64,000 nt of DNA, taken from NCBI RefSeq assembly GCF_016919445.1, contig NZ_CP070356.1, forward strand, positions 1,247,501-1,311,500. The letters are read 5' to 3'. A program made the position numbers and the translations under genes. Position 1 is the stretch's first letter; every line of letters starts with the position of its first letter. Of this stretch, positions 25,344 through 34,119 are shown one piece after another. The DNA is from Pseudomonas sp. PDNC002. Its GTDB lineage: Bacteria > Pseudomonadota > Gammaproteobacteria > Pseudomonadales > Pseudomonadaceae. The notes below the pieces were generated by a model, which saw only the letters and a list, made by a program, of their open reading frames with translations, was not told the origin of the DNA and ran no database searches.

Positions 25344-25903
25344 CCGATGTTGGACAGCTTCAGCAGCAGCTGCAGGTCCTTGAGGATCGACTTGCCGTTG
25401 GCCTTGGCGTCGTAGCGCAGCACCAGGTTGCCGTGGGGGTCGACGATCCACAGCTGCGGCTGGGCGCCGGTGTGCTGGTTGGGCGTCAGGCCCAGGCGCT
25501 GCAGGCGCGGATAGTCCTTGTCGAGCAGGCCGGTGAACTCGGCGGGCAGCGGCTTGGCGAAGGCGAGGGCGTGTTCGGCGCGGCTGGCTTCGCGGCCCAG
25601 GCCGATATTGATCTGACGGGCCAGGTAGACCAGTTGCTGGCAGTCGGCGGTGCAGGTTTCCGGTGCGGTGACCAACAGTTGCCAATGCTCGCTCGACTTG
25701 TCCGCCTGTACGCCGAGGTCCGCGGGGGTCTGCCCGGTGGCGATCAGGTCACCGCTGTAACTGCGGCCTTCCGGCACCCAGAATTGCAGTTTGTACATAG
25801 CGGTGGCGAGCAGCATCGGCCCCAGCACCATGCCGAGGATCAGCAGCAGTTGCACGCGCCCACGGCGGCGGGCGGTGGAGTCAGACAGAGTCATGGCGGT
25901 CAT
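25340..25903 (-). CDS. membrane-anchored CxxxC protein of the cytochrome oxidase cluster
   Basis: A 187-residue protein with one N-terminal membrane helix (RGRVQLLLILGMVLGPMLLA) and a periplasmic domain. TAPETCTADCQQLVYLARQI carries a CxxxC pair at residues 84 and 88, and WIVDPHGNLVLRYD with a His near 155 resembles the copper-binding layout of SCO proteins. It corresponds by position to PA0111, a hypothetical gene in P. aeruginosa. A copper- or thiol-related assembly role is inferred. The start at 25903 lies inside the SURF1 gene (23-bp overlap) with GGGAG ten bases upstream. Its stop codon abuts repeat element A. Confidence 0.82.
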   Translation of the reverse strand: MTAMTLSDSTARRRGRVQLLLILGMVLGPMLLATAMYKLQFWVPEGRSYSGDLIATGQTPADLGVQADKSSEHWQLLVTAPETCTADCQQLVYLARQINIGLGREASRAEHALAFAKPLPAEFTGLLDKDYPRLQRLGLTPNQHTGAQPQLWIVDPHGNLVLRYDAKANGKSILKDLQLLLKLSNIG

Positions 25904-26645
25904 GGTCGAAGGTCTCCCGTGCGCGACGGATGCCGAGGTAGAGGTAGAGGCCGGAGAGCGCGATGGCCAGGGCGAACCACTGCACGGCGTAGCCGACGTG
26001 GCGCTCCGGGGGCATGGCGACGATCGGCCAGTCGGTGTCGAATGCGGCGTCGCCTGGTTCCAGGCGGATTTCCATTGCTTGCCCTTCGCGGCCGAGCTGG
26101 TCCCAGAGGAAGGGCGCGTCGACCTGGGTGATCAGGCGCGGCCAGCCGGCGACCGGCGCGATCGGGGCTGCGGGCGGCGGGACGTAGGTCCAGGCATCCA
26201 GCAGCAGGTCATGAGTGGGCGTGTCGATCTTCGGTGGCACGCGGCGGTCTGGCCACGGCACCCAGCCACGGTTGACCAGCAGCCATTGGTGACCGACGCG
26301 ATCGAAGAAGGGTTGCAGAACCTCGACGCCGGCCTGACCGTTGCGGGTGCGGTTGTCGAGCAGGGCGGTATGTTCGGCGTCGAGCTGGCCCTGCAGGCGC
26401 ACGCGGACGTAGCTGCGCGGCGGCTGGCGTTCGAGTTCGGCGATGCTGATCGGGTCCTGCTGGCGCTGCACTTCGGCGGCGACGAGGAGGGTGCGCTTTT
26501 CGGCGGCGCGGGAGAGTTGCCAGAAACCCAGGCCGATCAGCACCGGCAGCAGCGCGAGGACCACCAGGGTTGGCGCGATGCCGGGCCGGAAGGCGCGCGT
26601 GGCGCGGCCTTGACGGTGCTCAGTAGCGTGGTGGCTATACTGCAA
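25881..26645 (-). CDS. SURF1-family cytochrome oxidase assembly protein
   Basis: A 254-residue protein with the SURF1 layout of two membrane helices at the ends (APTLVVLALLPVLIGLGFWQ and HVGYAVQWFALAIALSGLYL) around a periplasmic domain. Family words include GFWQLSRAAEKR, LLDNRTRNGQAGVEVLQPF and LLVNRGWVPWP. SURF1 assists heme A insertion into subunit I. The start is TTG at 26645 with AGGGGG five bases upstream; no in-frame ATG exists before the first helix. It overlaps the CxxxC gene and is divergent from the DUF2909 gene, 44 bp away. Confidence 0.88.
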   Translation of the reverse strand: MQYSHHATEHRQGRATRAFRPGIAPTLVVLALLPVLIGLGFWQLSRAAEKRTLLVAAEVQRQQDPISIAELERQPPRSYVRVRLQGQLDAEHTALLDNRTRNGQAGVEVLQPFFDRVGHQWLLVNRGWVPWPDRRVPPKIDTPTHDLLLDAWTYVPPPAAPIAPVAGWPRLITQVDAPFLWDQLGREGQAMEIRLEPGDAAFDTDWPIVAMPPERHVGYAVQWFALAIALSGLYLYLGIRRARETFDHDRHDSV

Positions 26646-26689
26646 GACATCCCCCTCAACCCCAGTCCCCTGCGGACAGGAGGCCGGTA

Positions 26690-26899
26690 GTGCTCAAAGC
26701 TGCGATCGTTCTGTTGTTGCTGGCGACCGTCGTCAGTCTGTTCAGTGGCCTGTTCTTCCTGGTCAAGGACGAGGGCCACGGTTCACGGGTGGTCAATGCG
26801 CTGACCGTGCGTGTCACCCTCACCGCCCTGACTCTCGCTCTCATCGCCTGGGGCTTCTTCAGCGGCCAACTCGGCAGCTCCGCACCCTGGCATTTCTGA
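26690..26899 (+). CDS. twin-transmembrane DUF2909 protein
   Basis: A 69-residue protein consisting of two membrane helices (AAIVLLLLATVVSLFSGLFF and LTALTLALIAWGFFSG) joined by FLVKDEGHGSRVVNALTVRV. It is a DUF2909 family member, found beside cytochrome oxidase genes and corresponding to PA0109 by position. The start is GTG at 26690 with AGGAGG six bases upstream. It is oriented opposite to all other cox genes. A role in oxidase assembly is assumed from context only. Confidence 0.85.
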   Translation: MLKAAIVLLLLATVVSLFSGLFFLVKDEGHGSRVVNALTVRVTLTALTLALIAWGFFSGQLGSSAPWHF

Positions 26900-26958
26900 T
26901 CCCGCATTGCTCTGGGCAGGAGCAATCGTCTCCTTCTGAAACCGCCGTGCCTGTGTTT

Positions 26959-27064
26959 CCCCCTCACCCCAGCCCTCTCCCTCAGGGAGAGGGGGCAGCC
27001 CGTTCCGATTGACGCTACGTTTTCACCCTGCGCCAAACTGTCCCCTCTCCCTTGGGGAGAGGGG
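26959..27064. repeat. CCCTCACCC/GGGTGAGGG dispersed repeat, copy 1
   Basis: Starts CCCCTCACCCCAGCCCTCTC, with hairpin CCCTCTCCCTCAGGGAGAGGG. The middle TTCACCCTGCGCCAAAC is shared with the other copies, and a second hairpin CCTCTCCCTTGGGGAGAGG closes it. It lies in the gap between convergent DUF2909 and coIII. Related copies: 43633, 52782, 55879, 58850 (half), 61005. Confidence 0.85.
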
Positions 27065-27093
27065 TTCTTGAACTAGCCGCGAGCCTGGTTCCC

Positions 27094-27981
27094 TCACAGC
27101 ACGTAAACGAAGATGAACAGCCCGATCCATACCACGTCGACGAAGTGCCAGTACCAGCTGGCCGCTTCGAAACCGAAGTGCTTGTCGGCGTCGAAGTGCC
27201 CGCGAATGATGCGGATCAGCATGATGCTCAGCATGATCGCGCCGATGGTCACGTGGGCACCGTGGAAGCCGGTGAGCATGAAGAAGGTCGCGCCGTAGAT
27301 GCCCGAGCCCAGGGTCAGGCCCAGCTCGCTATAGGCTTCGTGATACTCGTAGGCCTGCAGCACCAGGAAGCACGCGCCCAGCGCCACGGTCAGCGCCAGC
27401 CACATCTTCAGCGGGCCGCGATGGTTCTTCTTCAGCGCATGGTGGGCGAAGGTCACGGTGAAGCTGGAGGTGACCAGCAGCAGGGTGTTGATCAGCGGCA
27501 GCTTCCACGGATCGATCACTTCCTTGGGCGGCGGGAAGAGTTTGTTGTCCGGGTTGCTGAGCTGCGGCCAGCCGGTTTCGAACTGCGGCCAGAGCATGTG
27601 CGAGATGCCGTGGTGGCCTTCGCCGCCCAGCCACGGGTTGACGAAGTGGCGCACGTAGAACAGCGCGCCGAAGAAGGCGGCGAAGAACATCACCTCGGAG
27701 AAGATGAACCAGCTCATGCCCCAGCGGAACGAGCGGTCCATCTGCGGGCTGTAGAGCCCGCCGCGGCTTTCCTGGATGACGTTGCCGAACCAGCCGAACA
27801 GCATGTAGGCGAGGATCAGACCGCCAGCGAAGAAGATCCACGGACCGTGGGACTTCTCATGGCCGGCGCTCATGTCGTTCATCCAGGTGCCGACGCCGAA
27901 CAGCGTCACCAGCATGCCGACGGTGGCGATGATCGGCCACTTGCTCTGCGCGGGGACGTAATAGGGATCGTGGGTTGCCAT
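27094..27981 (-). CDS. coIII: cytochrome c oxidase subunit III
   Basis: A 295-residue inner-membrane protein with seven helices: WPIIATVGMLVTLFGVGTWM, FFAGGLILAYMLFGWFGNVI, FIFSEVMFFAAFFGALFYVR and onward to YWHFVDVVWIGLFIFVYVL. The Glu of FSEVMFF and the GFHGAHVTIGAIML stretch are the conserved features of subunit III. It belongs to the caa3/aa3-type oxidase with coxA and coxB. Repeat element B lies between it and ctaG, which may lower read-through to this gene. It corresponds to PA0108. Confidence 0.94.
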   Translation of the reverse strand: MATHDPYYVPAQSKWPIIATVGMLVTLFGVGTWMNDMSAGHEKSHGPWIFFAGGLILAYMLFGWFGNVIQESRGGLYSPQMDRSFRWGMSWFIFSEVMFFAAFFGALFYVRHFVNPWLGGEGHHGISHMLWPQFETGWPQLSNPDNKLFPPPKEVIDPWKLPLINTLLLVTSSFTVTFAHHALKKNHRGPLKMWLALTVALGACFLVLQAYEYHEAYSELGLTLGSGIYGATFFMLTGFHGAHVTIGAIMLSIMLIRIIRGHFDADKHFGFEAASWYWHFVDVVWIGLFIFVYVL

Positions 27982-28001
27982 TGTTCTTGTTCTCCTTGCC
28001 C

Positions 28002-28146
28002 AGAAGTCGGTTGCTGATCTACTGCGCGTCGGTGAGGCTGCGTTGGAACCGGCCTCGGAGTCCTCATTTACAGCTCGTAAACTCCGGCTCCTCGGCCGGT
28101 TCCGCCTTGCCTCACTCTAGCTCGCACGATCATCCACCGACTTCTC
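28002..28146. repeat. palindromic intergenic element, copy B
   Basis: Terminal arms AGAAGTCGGT (28002-28011) and ACCGACTTCT (28136-28145). Inner arms GGAACCGGCC (28045-28054) and GGCCGGTTCC (28094-28103). Centre CATTTAC-AGCTC-GTAAACTCC. The organisation and fixed words match copy A but the stem sequences differ. The right end coincides with the first base of the ctaG stop codon (28145-28147). Confidence 0.9.
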
Positions 28147-28702
28147 AGCGCTCGTTACTGGCCACGGGCGGCTTGCGGGCAGTGATGTCGAACAGCGTGT
28201 AAGCAAGCGTCAGGTGACGCACATCCTTGGGCAGGTCGCGGTCGACGATGAAACGCACCGGCATCTCGATGCGCTCGCCCGGCTGCAGCACCTGCTGGGT
28301 GAAGCAGAAGCATTCGGTCTTGTGGAAGTAGGTGGCCGCCACCGACGGCGCGATGCTCGGGATCGCCTGGGCGGTCATCGGCTTGTCGGTGGGATTGCGA
28401 GCCACGAACAGCATCTGGTTCACCGCACCCGGATGCACCACCAACTGCTCTGACTCGGGGTGGAATTCCCAGACCATGTCGATGTTGTTGTTGGCGACGA
28501 ACTGGATCTTCACCTCGCGCGACTGATCGACCACCTGGCCGTCGCCCTGGTAGGCGGTGCCGGAGGTCTTGCCGTTGATGCCCAGCGCCTTGCACATCAC
28601 GTCGTACAGCGGCACCAGGGCGAAGCCGAAGGCGAACATGGCGACCACGGCAATGACCAGCCGGGTTACCAGCTTGCGCGTTTCGATGTTGCCGTCGCTC
28701 AT
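28145..28702 (-). CDS. ctaG: cytochrome c oxidase assembly protein CtaG/Cox11
   Basis: A 185-residue copper chaperone with one N-terminal helix (LVTRLVIAVVAMFAFGFALV) and a periplasmic immunoglobulin-like domain. The copper-binding motif KTECFCFTQQVLQPGE (Cys-x-Cys) is near residue 130, and an upstream Cys sits in YDVMCKALG at ~36. It delivers copper to the CuB centre of subunit I. The gene lies between coxA and coIII, as in P. aeruginosa (PA0107). Its stop codon abuts repeat element B. Confidence 0.93.
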   Translation of the reverse strand: MSDGNIETRKLVTRLVIAVVAMFAFGFALVPLYDVMCKALGINGKTSGTAYQGDGQVVDQSREVKIQFVANNNIDMVWEFHPESEQLVVHPGAVNQMLFVARNPTDKPMTAQAIPSIAPSVAATYFHKTECFCFTQQVLQPGERIEMPVRFIVDRDLPKDVRHLTLAYTLFDITARKPPVASNER

Positions 28703-28785
28703 CTCGTCGTCCTCGTTTCGCAGGGGCGGGCTCCGCTGGTGGCGGGAGCCGATCGCGGACGGAGTCCGCTCCTACGCAAGACCCG

Positions 28786-30381
28786 TCATTTCACCTCGGG
28801 CGGGGTGGTGAAGGTGTGGTACGGCGCGGGCGAGGGAATCGTCCACTCCAGGCCTTCGGCGCCATCCCAGGGTTTGGCCGGTGCTGCCGGGCCGCCGCGA
28901 ATGCACTTGATGACGATGAACAGGAACAGCAGCTGCGTGGTGCCGAACATGAAGGCGCCAATGGACGAGACCATGTTGAAGTCGGCGAACTGCAGGTTGT
29001 AGTCCGGAATCCGCCGCGGCATGCCGGCCAGGCCGACGAAGTGCATCGGGAAGAACGCCAGGTTCATGCCGATGAAGCTCATCCAGAAGTGCAGCTTGCC
29101 CAGGGTCTCGTCGTACATGTGGCCGGTCCATTTCGGCAGCCAGTAGTAGGCCGAGGCGAAGATGCCGAAGATCGCGCCGGGCACCAGCACGTAGTGGAAG
29201 TGCGCCACCACGAAGTAGGTGTCCTGGTACTGGAAGTCCGCAGGCGCGATGGCCAGCATCAGGCCGGAGAAACCGCCGATGGTGAACAGGATGACGAAGG
29301 CCACGGCGAACAGCATCGGCGTCTCGAAGGTCAGCGAGCCCTGCCACATGGTCGACGCCCAGTTGAACACCTTCACCCCGGTGGGCACGGCGATCAGCAT
29401 GGTCGCGTACATGAAGAACAGCTCGCCCACCAGCGGGATGCCGACCACGAACATGTGGTGCGCCCACACGACGAAGGACAGGAAGGCGATCGACGCGGTG
29501 GCGTAGACCATCGAGGTGTAGCCGAACAGCGGCTTGCGGCTGAAGGCCGGGATGATCGAGCTGACGGCGCCGAACGCCGGCAGGATCATGATGTACACCT
29601 CGGGGTGGCCGAAGAACCAGAACACGTGCTGGAACAGCACCGGGTCGCCGCCGCCGGCCGCGCTGAAGAAGCTGGTGCCGAAGTGGATGTCCATCAGCAT
29701 CATGGTCACGCAACCCGCTAGCACCGGCATCACCGCGATCAGCAGGAACGCGGTGATCAGCCAGGTCCAGACGAACAGCGGCATCTTCATCAGCGTCATG
29801 CCCGGCGCGCGCAGGTTGAGGATGGTGGCGATCACGTTGATCGCGCCCATGATCGAACTCATGCCCATCAGGTGGATGGCGAAGATGAAGAAGGTCACGC
29901 TGTGCGGCGCGAAGGTCGTAGAGAGCGGCGCGTAGAAGGTCCAGCCGAAGTTCGGGCCGCCGCCGGGCATGAACAGGGTGCTCACCAGCAGTCCGAAGGC
30001 CGCCGGCAGCAGCCAGAAGCTGAAGTTGTTCATCCGTGGCAGGGCCATGTCCGGCGCGCCGATCATCAGCGGCACCATCCAGTTGGCCAAACCGACGAAG
30101 GCCGGCATCACCGCGCCGAAGACCATCACCAGGCCGTGCATGGTGGTCATCTGGTTGAAGAACGCCGGCTCGACGATCTGCAGGCCCGGCTGGAACAGTT
30201 CGGCGCGGATCACCATGGCGAAGGAGCCGCCGAGCAGGAAGGCGCAGAAGCTGAACCACAGGTACAGCGTGCCGATGTCCTTGTGGTTGGTGGTCAGTAC
30301 CCAGCGCATCAGGCCCTTGGCGGGGCCGTGGTGGTGGTCGCCGGCGTGAGAATGGTCGGGGTGATCGATCACTGTACTCAT
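28786..30381 (-). CDS. coxA: cytochrome c oxidase subunit I
   Basis: A 531-residue heme-copper oxidase with twelve helices. Heme a His is in TMHGLVMVFGAVMPAF near residue 85. The CuB/Tyr helix is FWFFGHPEVYIMILPAFG (His and the cross-linked Tyr, ~265-275). The VVWAHHMFVVG pair (~315) gives the CuB histidines, and VVAHFHYVLVPGAIFG (~397-402) supplies heme a3 and heme a histidines. The K-channel YIMI and the GHPEV Glu mark an A1-type proton path. It reduces O2 to water at the inner membrane. It lies 10 bp after coxB. Confidence 0.97.
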   Translation of the reverse strand: MSTVIDHPDHSHAGDHHHGPAKGLMRWVLTTNHKDIGTLYLWFSFCAFLLGGSFAMVIRAELFQPGLQIVEPAFFNQMTTMHGLVMVFGAVMPAFVGLANWMVPLMIGAPDMALPRMNNFSFWLLPAAFGLLVSTLFMPGGGPNFGWTFYAPLSTTFAPHSVTFFIFAIHLMGMSSIMGAINVIATILNLRAPGMTLMKMPLFVWTWLITAFLLIAVMPVLAGCVTMMLMDIHFGTSFFSAAGGGDPVLFQHVFWFFGHPEVYIMILPAFGAVSSIIPAFSRKPLFGYTSMVYATASIAFLSFVVWAHHMFVVGIPLVGELFFMYATMLIAVPTGVKVFNWASTMWQGSLTFETPMLFAVAFVILFTIGGFSGLMLAIAPADFQYQDTYFVVAHFHYVLVPGAIFGIFASAYYWLPKWTGHMYDETLGKLHFWMSFIGMNLAFFPMHFVGLAGMPRRIPDYNLQFADFNMVSSIGAFMFGTTQLLFLFIVIKCIRGGPAAPAKPWDGAEGLEWTIPSPAPYHTFTTPPEVK

Positions 30382-30391
30382 CGCGGCCTCC

Positions 30392-31516
30392 TTATTGTTG
30401 TTTCTGCTTGTAGGCGACCACTTCTTGCGGGGTCACCATGTCGCCGTCGTTGTTGCCCCAGGCGTTGCGCTCGTAGGTGATCACCGAAGCGATATCCACT
30501 TCCGAGAGCTGCTTGCCGAAGGCCGCCATCGCGGTGCCGCTCACGCCGTTGAAGACAGTCTCCAGGTGGTGCTCCTTGGGCCCGGTGACGATCTTCGAAC
30601 CCTTGAGCGCCGGGAACATCGGCGGCATGCCCTGGCCTTCGGGCTGGTGACAGGCGGCGCAGACGGTGTGGTAGACCTTGTCGCCACGGGCGACCAGCTC
30701 TTCCTTCGTCCACTCCTTGCTGGTCAGCTCCTTGAGCTTGGCGGCCTCTTCCTTGCGCTCGGCCAGCCACTTGTCGAAGTCCGGCTTGGATTTGACGTCG
30801 ACGACGATGGGCATGAAGCCGTGGTCCTTGCCGCACAGTTCGGCGCACTGGCCGCGGTAGACGCCGGGTTGGTCGACCTTGGTCCAGGCTTCGTTGACGA
30901 AGCCGGGAATGGCATCGCGCTTGACCGCGAAGGCCGGTACCCACCAGGAGTGGATCACGTCGCTGGACGTGACGAGGAAGCGCACCTTGACCCCGGCTGG
31001 CAGCACCAGCGGGTTGTCCACCTCGAGGAGGTAGTGCTCGTCCTTGTCGGCCTTGTTGTGGATCTGGTCCTGGCGCGTGGCGAGGTTGGAGAAGAACTCC
31101 ACGTCCTGGCCCAGGTACTTGTACTGCCACTTCCACTGGTAGCCGGTGACCTGCACGTCCAACTCGGGCTCCGAGGTGTCGTACATGTGGATCAGCGTCT
31201 TGGTGGCCGGAACGGCCATCACCACCAGGATCAGGAAGGGAATGACGGTCCAGAGGATTTCCACCGTGGTGCTTTCGTGGAAATGCGCGGGCTGCTGCCC
31301 GGTGGACCGACGGTGGACGATCATCGACCAGAACATCGCGCCAAAGACGACGATGCCAATGACGACACAGATCCAGAAGATCGTCATGTGCAGATCGAAG
31401 ACATTACGACTGACTTCCGTCGCACCGGGGGCCATGTTGACCGTCCAGGCGGCGTTTGCCTGACTGAAAGCCAAGAGCAAAAGGAAGCCCATCCAGACTC
31501 GTGGATGTCGCAGCAT
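30392..31516 (-). CDS. coxB: cytochrome c oxidase subunit II with fused cytochrome c domain
   Basis: A 374-residue protein: signal peptide (FLLLLAFSQANAAWTV), two membrane helices (~45-65 and ~90-110), then a CuA cupredoxin domain with GQCAELCGKDHGFMPI near residue 220, and a C-terminal cytochrome c with HTVCAACHQPEGQGMPPMFP near 285 plus a distal Met. The fused CAACH domain defines a caa3-type oxidase. It receives electrons from cytochrome c and passes them to subunit I. It is the first gene of the cox operon, its promoter lying in 31517-31935. In P. aeruginosa this operon is reported to be stationary-phase (RpoS) dependent. Confidence 0.96.
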   Translation of the reverse strand: MLRHPRVWMGFLLLLAFSQANAAWTVNMAPGATEVSRNVFDLHMTIFWICVVIGIVVFGAMFWSMIVHRRSTGQQPAHFHESTTVEILWTVIPFLILVVMAVPATKTLIHMYDTSEPELDVQVTGYQWKWQYKYLGQDVEFFSNLATRQDQIHNKADKDEHYLLEVDNPLVLPAGVKVRFLVTSSDVIHSWWVPAFAVKRDAIPGFVNEAWTKVDQPGVYRGQCAELCGKDHGFMPIVVDVKSKPDFDKWLAERKEEAAKLKELTSKEWTKEELVARGDKVYHTVCAACHQPEGQGMPPMFPALKGSKIVTGPKEHHLETVFNGVSGTAMAAFGKQLSEVDIASVITYERNAWGNNDGDMVTPQEVVAYKQKQQ

Positions 31517-31935
31517 TCGGGTTCCCCTTATCGTTGTTTTTATCCCGCCGGCATTGCGCCCCGGCTATGAACCCCATTCCAGAGGGTTCGAGCCTGAACA
31601 AGCCAACGGCCAAGGGAGGGACCGCCAAGACAACTTAACTTTGACCGTCTTCACCTCGGCGCACACAGGGCAGGCCGGGTCCATCAGGTTTTCGGTGTGT
31701 CGAACGGGAGTATAGCCATGGGTTGCGACATAACAACGCAGAGTAAAAAACCGTTTTCAAAGACCGAAGTGTGATCTCAAAGCCACGGACGGCGCGGGTT
31801 TGGAGTACCATAATGGCCGTCTGATATGCCGTGCCGGCATAACCAGTTCATGAATATGACAATCGCGTCTTAGCTGCGCCCTGCCACCGGCTAAGGTCTT
31901 TCTTCATTTCCAAAACCCGCTGTCTTGGAGCCGTC
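31517..31935. promoter_or_regulatory. divergent promoter region of coxB and a hypothetical gene
   Basis: This 419-bp gap separates two divergent genes and must carry both promoters. It is AT-richer around 31720-31880. A 15-bp palindrome ATGCCG-TGC-CGGCAT lies at 31826-31840, about 95 bp before the plus-strand start, and could be an operator. No small gene or known RNA is evident. Confidence 0.45.
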
Positions 31936-32580
31936 ATGAACACCGCTGCACTGCGTGAGCTGATCCGGAATGCCCATCTGCTCGAATCCCGCCACGGCCA
32001 TCTCGCCCGCCTGATCCAGAGCCAACTGCAAAGTCTGCACCCGAGTATCGCCCTGGCTGGCGAGGACCCCAGCGGTACGCTGACGCGCTTCGTGCACGCC
32101 TACATCGAACAGGTGCCGGACTTCCTCGACGCCGCCAACGCGGTGGCCCGCGCGGCCGGTATCGAGGACCGCATCAAGCCGGTGCTCAAGCTCGCCGAGC
32201 AGTTCTTCCTCACGCCGCCGGCACTGCTCGACGGCCACGACGGCCTGGACGCGCTGCTGGACGAGTCCTACCTCGCCCACCGCCTGGTGGAGGAAGTGAA
32301 CGACCGCTACATCGCCCATTTCAACCAGCCGCTGATTCCGCTGGACACCACGGTGGCCAACCTGGTGGCGCACCAGCTGATCGGCGAACCCTTCGCCAAC
32401 CAGCTGGATGAAGCGGTGCACCATGCGGTCAACGGCATGCTCGACGACAGCACCTTCAGCGCCGAGTCCGCGCTCAGCTACCGCGCGCGCCTCAACGACC
32501 CGCAGGTGGTGATGGCCTGGCAGCAGTGGCCGTGCCTGTCGCGGCAGTTCGGCGTCGAACTGGAGCTGGGCCGCGACTGA
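31936..32580 (+). CDS. conserved hypothetical protein (PA0104-like position)
   Basis: A 214-residue acidic, largely helical cytoplasmic protein, MNTAALRELIRNAHLLESRH at the start and LSRQFGVELELGRD at the end. No signal peptide, membrane segment or recognised catalytic motif. It sits between the cox operon and the SulP/carbonic anhydrase pair exactly where P. aeruginosa has PA0104, so its place is conserved even though its role is unknown. Convergent with the SulP gene, 3 bp apart. Confidence 0.8.
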   Translation: MNTAALRELIRNAHLLESRHGHLARLIQSQLQSLHPSIALAGEDPSGTLTRFVHAYIEQVPDFLDAANAVARAAGIEDRIKPVLKLAEQFFLTPPALLDGHDGLDALLDESYLAHRLVEEVNDRYIAHFNQPLIPLDTTVANLVAHQLIGEPFANQLDEAVHHAVNGMLDDSTFSAESALSYRARLNDPQVVMAWQQWPCLSRQFGVELELGRD

Positions 32581-32583
32581 GCC

Positions 32584-34119
32584 TCAGCTCGCACCCTGCA
32601 GCGCGCGTACCCGGCCTTCCACCCGGCGGCGCAGGCCGTTGCCCTCGATGGACAACCGGCAATCGCTGGCCGCGGCGGTTCGGCCCCAGTCTTCCAGCAG
32701 CTCCATGCACGCGTGGTCGATGTAGCTCAGGTGCTGCAGCGGCACGCGCAGATGCGTGCCCGGTTTCACCGACTGCAAGGCCTTGGAAAGCGCCGGTACC
32801 TTGAGGAAGGTCGCCGCACCGACCAGGCGCAGCTCGGCGCCGTTGCCCGTCTCGTCATAGCGCAGGTTGATCTTCAGCCGTGCGGCCTTGAACACCAGCT
32901 TTAATACCGTCAGCGCAAACCCCAGCAGCACGCCGGTCAGCAGGTCGGTGGCGGCGATGGCCAGCGCGGTCGCGGCATGCACCAGCACCGGCATCCGCCC
33001 ATAACGCCCCAGCGAGCGCAGCGCTTTCAGGTCCACCAGCTTGATGCCCGTGTAGACCAGTACGCCCGCCAGGCTGGCGATGGGAATCTGCCGCAGCAGC
33101 CCGCCCAGCAGCACGACGAAACCCAGCAGCCACAGCCCATGGAATATCGCCGAGGCGCGGCTGCGCGCGCCGGCCTGCACGTTGGCCGAGCTGCGCACGA
33201 TCACCCCGGTCATCGGCAGCGCGCCGACCAGGCCACAGAGCATGTTGCCCACGCCCTGGGCGCTCAGCTCGCGGTCCATGTCCGAGCGCGGGCCGGTGTG
33301 CATGCGGTCCACCGCGGCGGCCGAGAGCAGCGTCTCAGCGCTGGCGATAAAGGCCACTACCACGGCGGCCAGCAGCAGCGTCGGGTCGAGCAGGGCGCCA
33401 AGATCCTCCGGGCGCAGCCAGTCGATGGCATCGCCGAGGTTCTGCGGCACGCTCACGCGCAGCACATCGAGTTGCAGGGAGATGCTCGCCAGCGTCGCCA
33501 GGCTCACGCCAATCAGGGCGCCGGGCAGCATGCGCAGCCGGCCCGGTTTGAAGCGGTCCCACAGCGCCATGCAGGCCATGGTGCCCAGCCCGAGTAGCGC
33601 CGCATCGAAGCCGCTGGCCTCGGATAGCAATGCCGCGGGGAAGGCCAGCAGGTTATCCAGCCCGGATGCCTGTGGCTTGAGATCGAGCATCACGTGAACC
33701 TGTGACAGCACGATGAGAATGCCGATGCCGGCGAGCATGCCGTAGACCACGGCAGGTGAAGTGACGCGGAACCAGCAGCCCAGGCGCAGCCTTCCGGCCA
33801 ACAATTGCAGCGCGCCGGCCAGCAGCAGGATCGGCCCGAGCATGGCCATGCCATGGGCGCGCACCAGTTCGAAAACCAGCACGGCGAGTCCCGCTGCCGG
33901 GCCGCTCACTTGCAGCGGCGAGCCGGCGAGAAAGCCGACGACCAGGCCGCCGATGATGCCGGTCACCAAACCCTTGGCCGGCGGCATGCCGGAGGCGATG
34001 GCGATGCCCATGCACAGCGGCAGGGCGACGAGGAAGACCACCCCCGACGCGAGCAGGTCGCGCGGCAGCACGTGGCGTAGCTGGGAAAATCCGGATGGAA
34101 CAGAGTGGGGAGCCGACAT
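32584..34119 (-). CDS. SulP-family anion transporter
   Basis: A 511-residue inner-membrane protein with about 12 helices (LLASGVVFLVALPLCMGIAI first, then GSPLQVSGPAAGLAVLVFEL, the SulP consensus) and a C-terminal STAS domain (~430-511; ELRLVGAATFLKVPAL and HLSYIDHACMELL). SulP proteins carry sulfate, bicarbonate or other anions. The adjacent carbonic anhydrase gene upstream on the same strand argues for bicarbonate (as in BicA-like systems), inferred. The ATG at 34119 has AGGAG nine bases upstream. It corresponds by position to PA0103. Confidence 0.88.
   Translation of the reverse strand: MSAPHSVPSGFSQLRHVLPRDLLASGVVFLVALPLCMGIAIASGMPPAKGLVTGIIGGLVVGFLAGSPLQVSGPAAGLAVLVFELVRAHGMAMLGPILLLAGALQLLAGRLRLGCWFRVTSPAVVYGMLAGIGILIVLSQVHVMLDLKPQASGLDNLLAFPAALLSEASGFDAALLGLGTMACMALWDRFKPGRLRMLPGALIGVSLATLASISLQLDVLRVSVPQNLGDAIDWLRPEDLGALLDPTLLLAAVVVAFIASAETLLSAAAVDRMHTGPRSDMDRELSAQGVGNMLCGLVGALPMTGVIVRSSANVQAGARSRASAIFHGLWLLGFVVLLGGLLRQIPIASLAGVLVYTGIKLVDLKALRSLGRYGRMPVLVHAATALAIAATDLLTGVLLGFALTVLKLVFKAARLKINLRYDETGNGAELRLVGAATFLKVPALSKALQSVKPGTHLRVPLQHLSYIDHACMELLEDWGRTAAASDCRLSIEGNGLRRRVEGRVRALQGAS

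Noticed and set aside
32977..33597. 206-codon plus-strand frame inside the SulP gene
   Set aside because: Antisense to a well-defined transporter; His/Gln/Ala-rich shadow composition.
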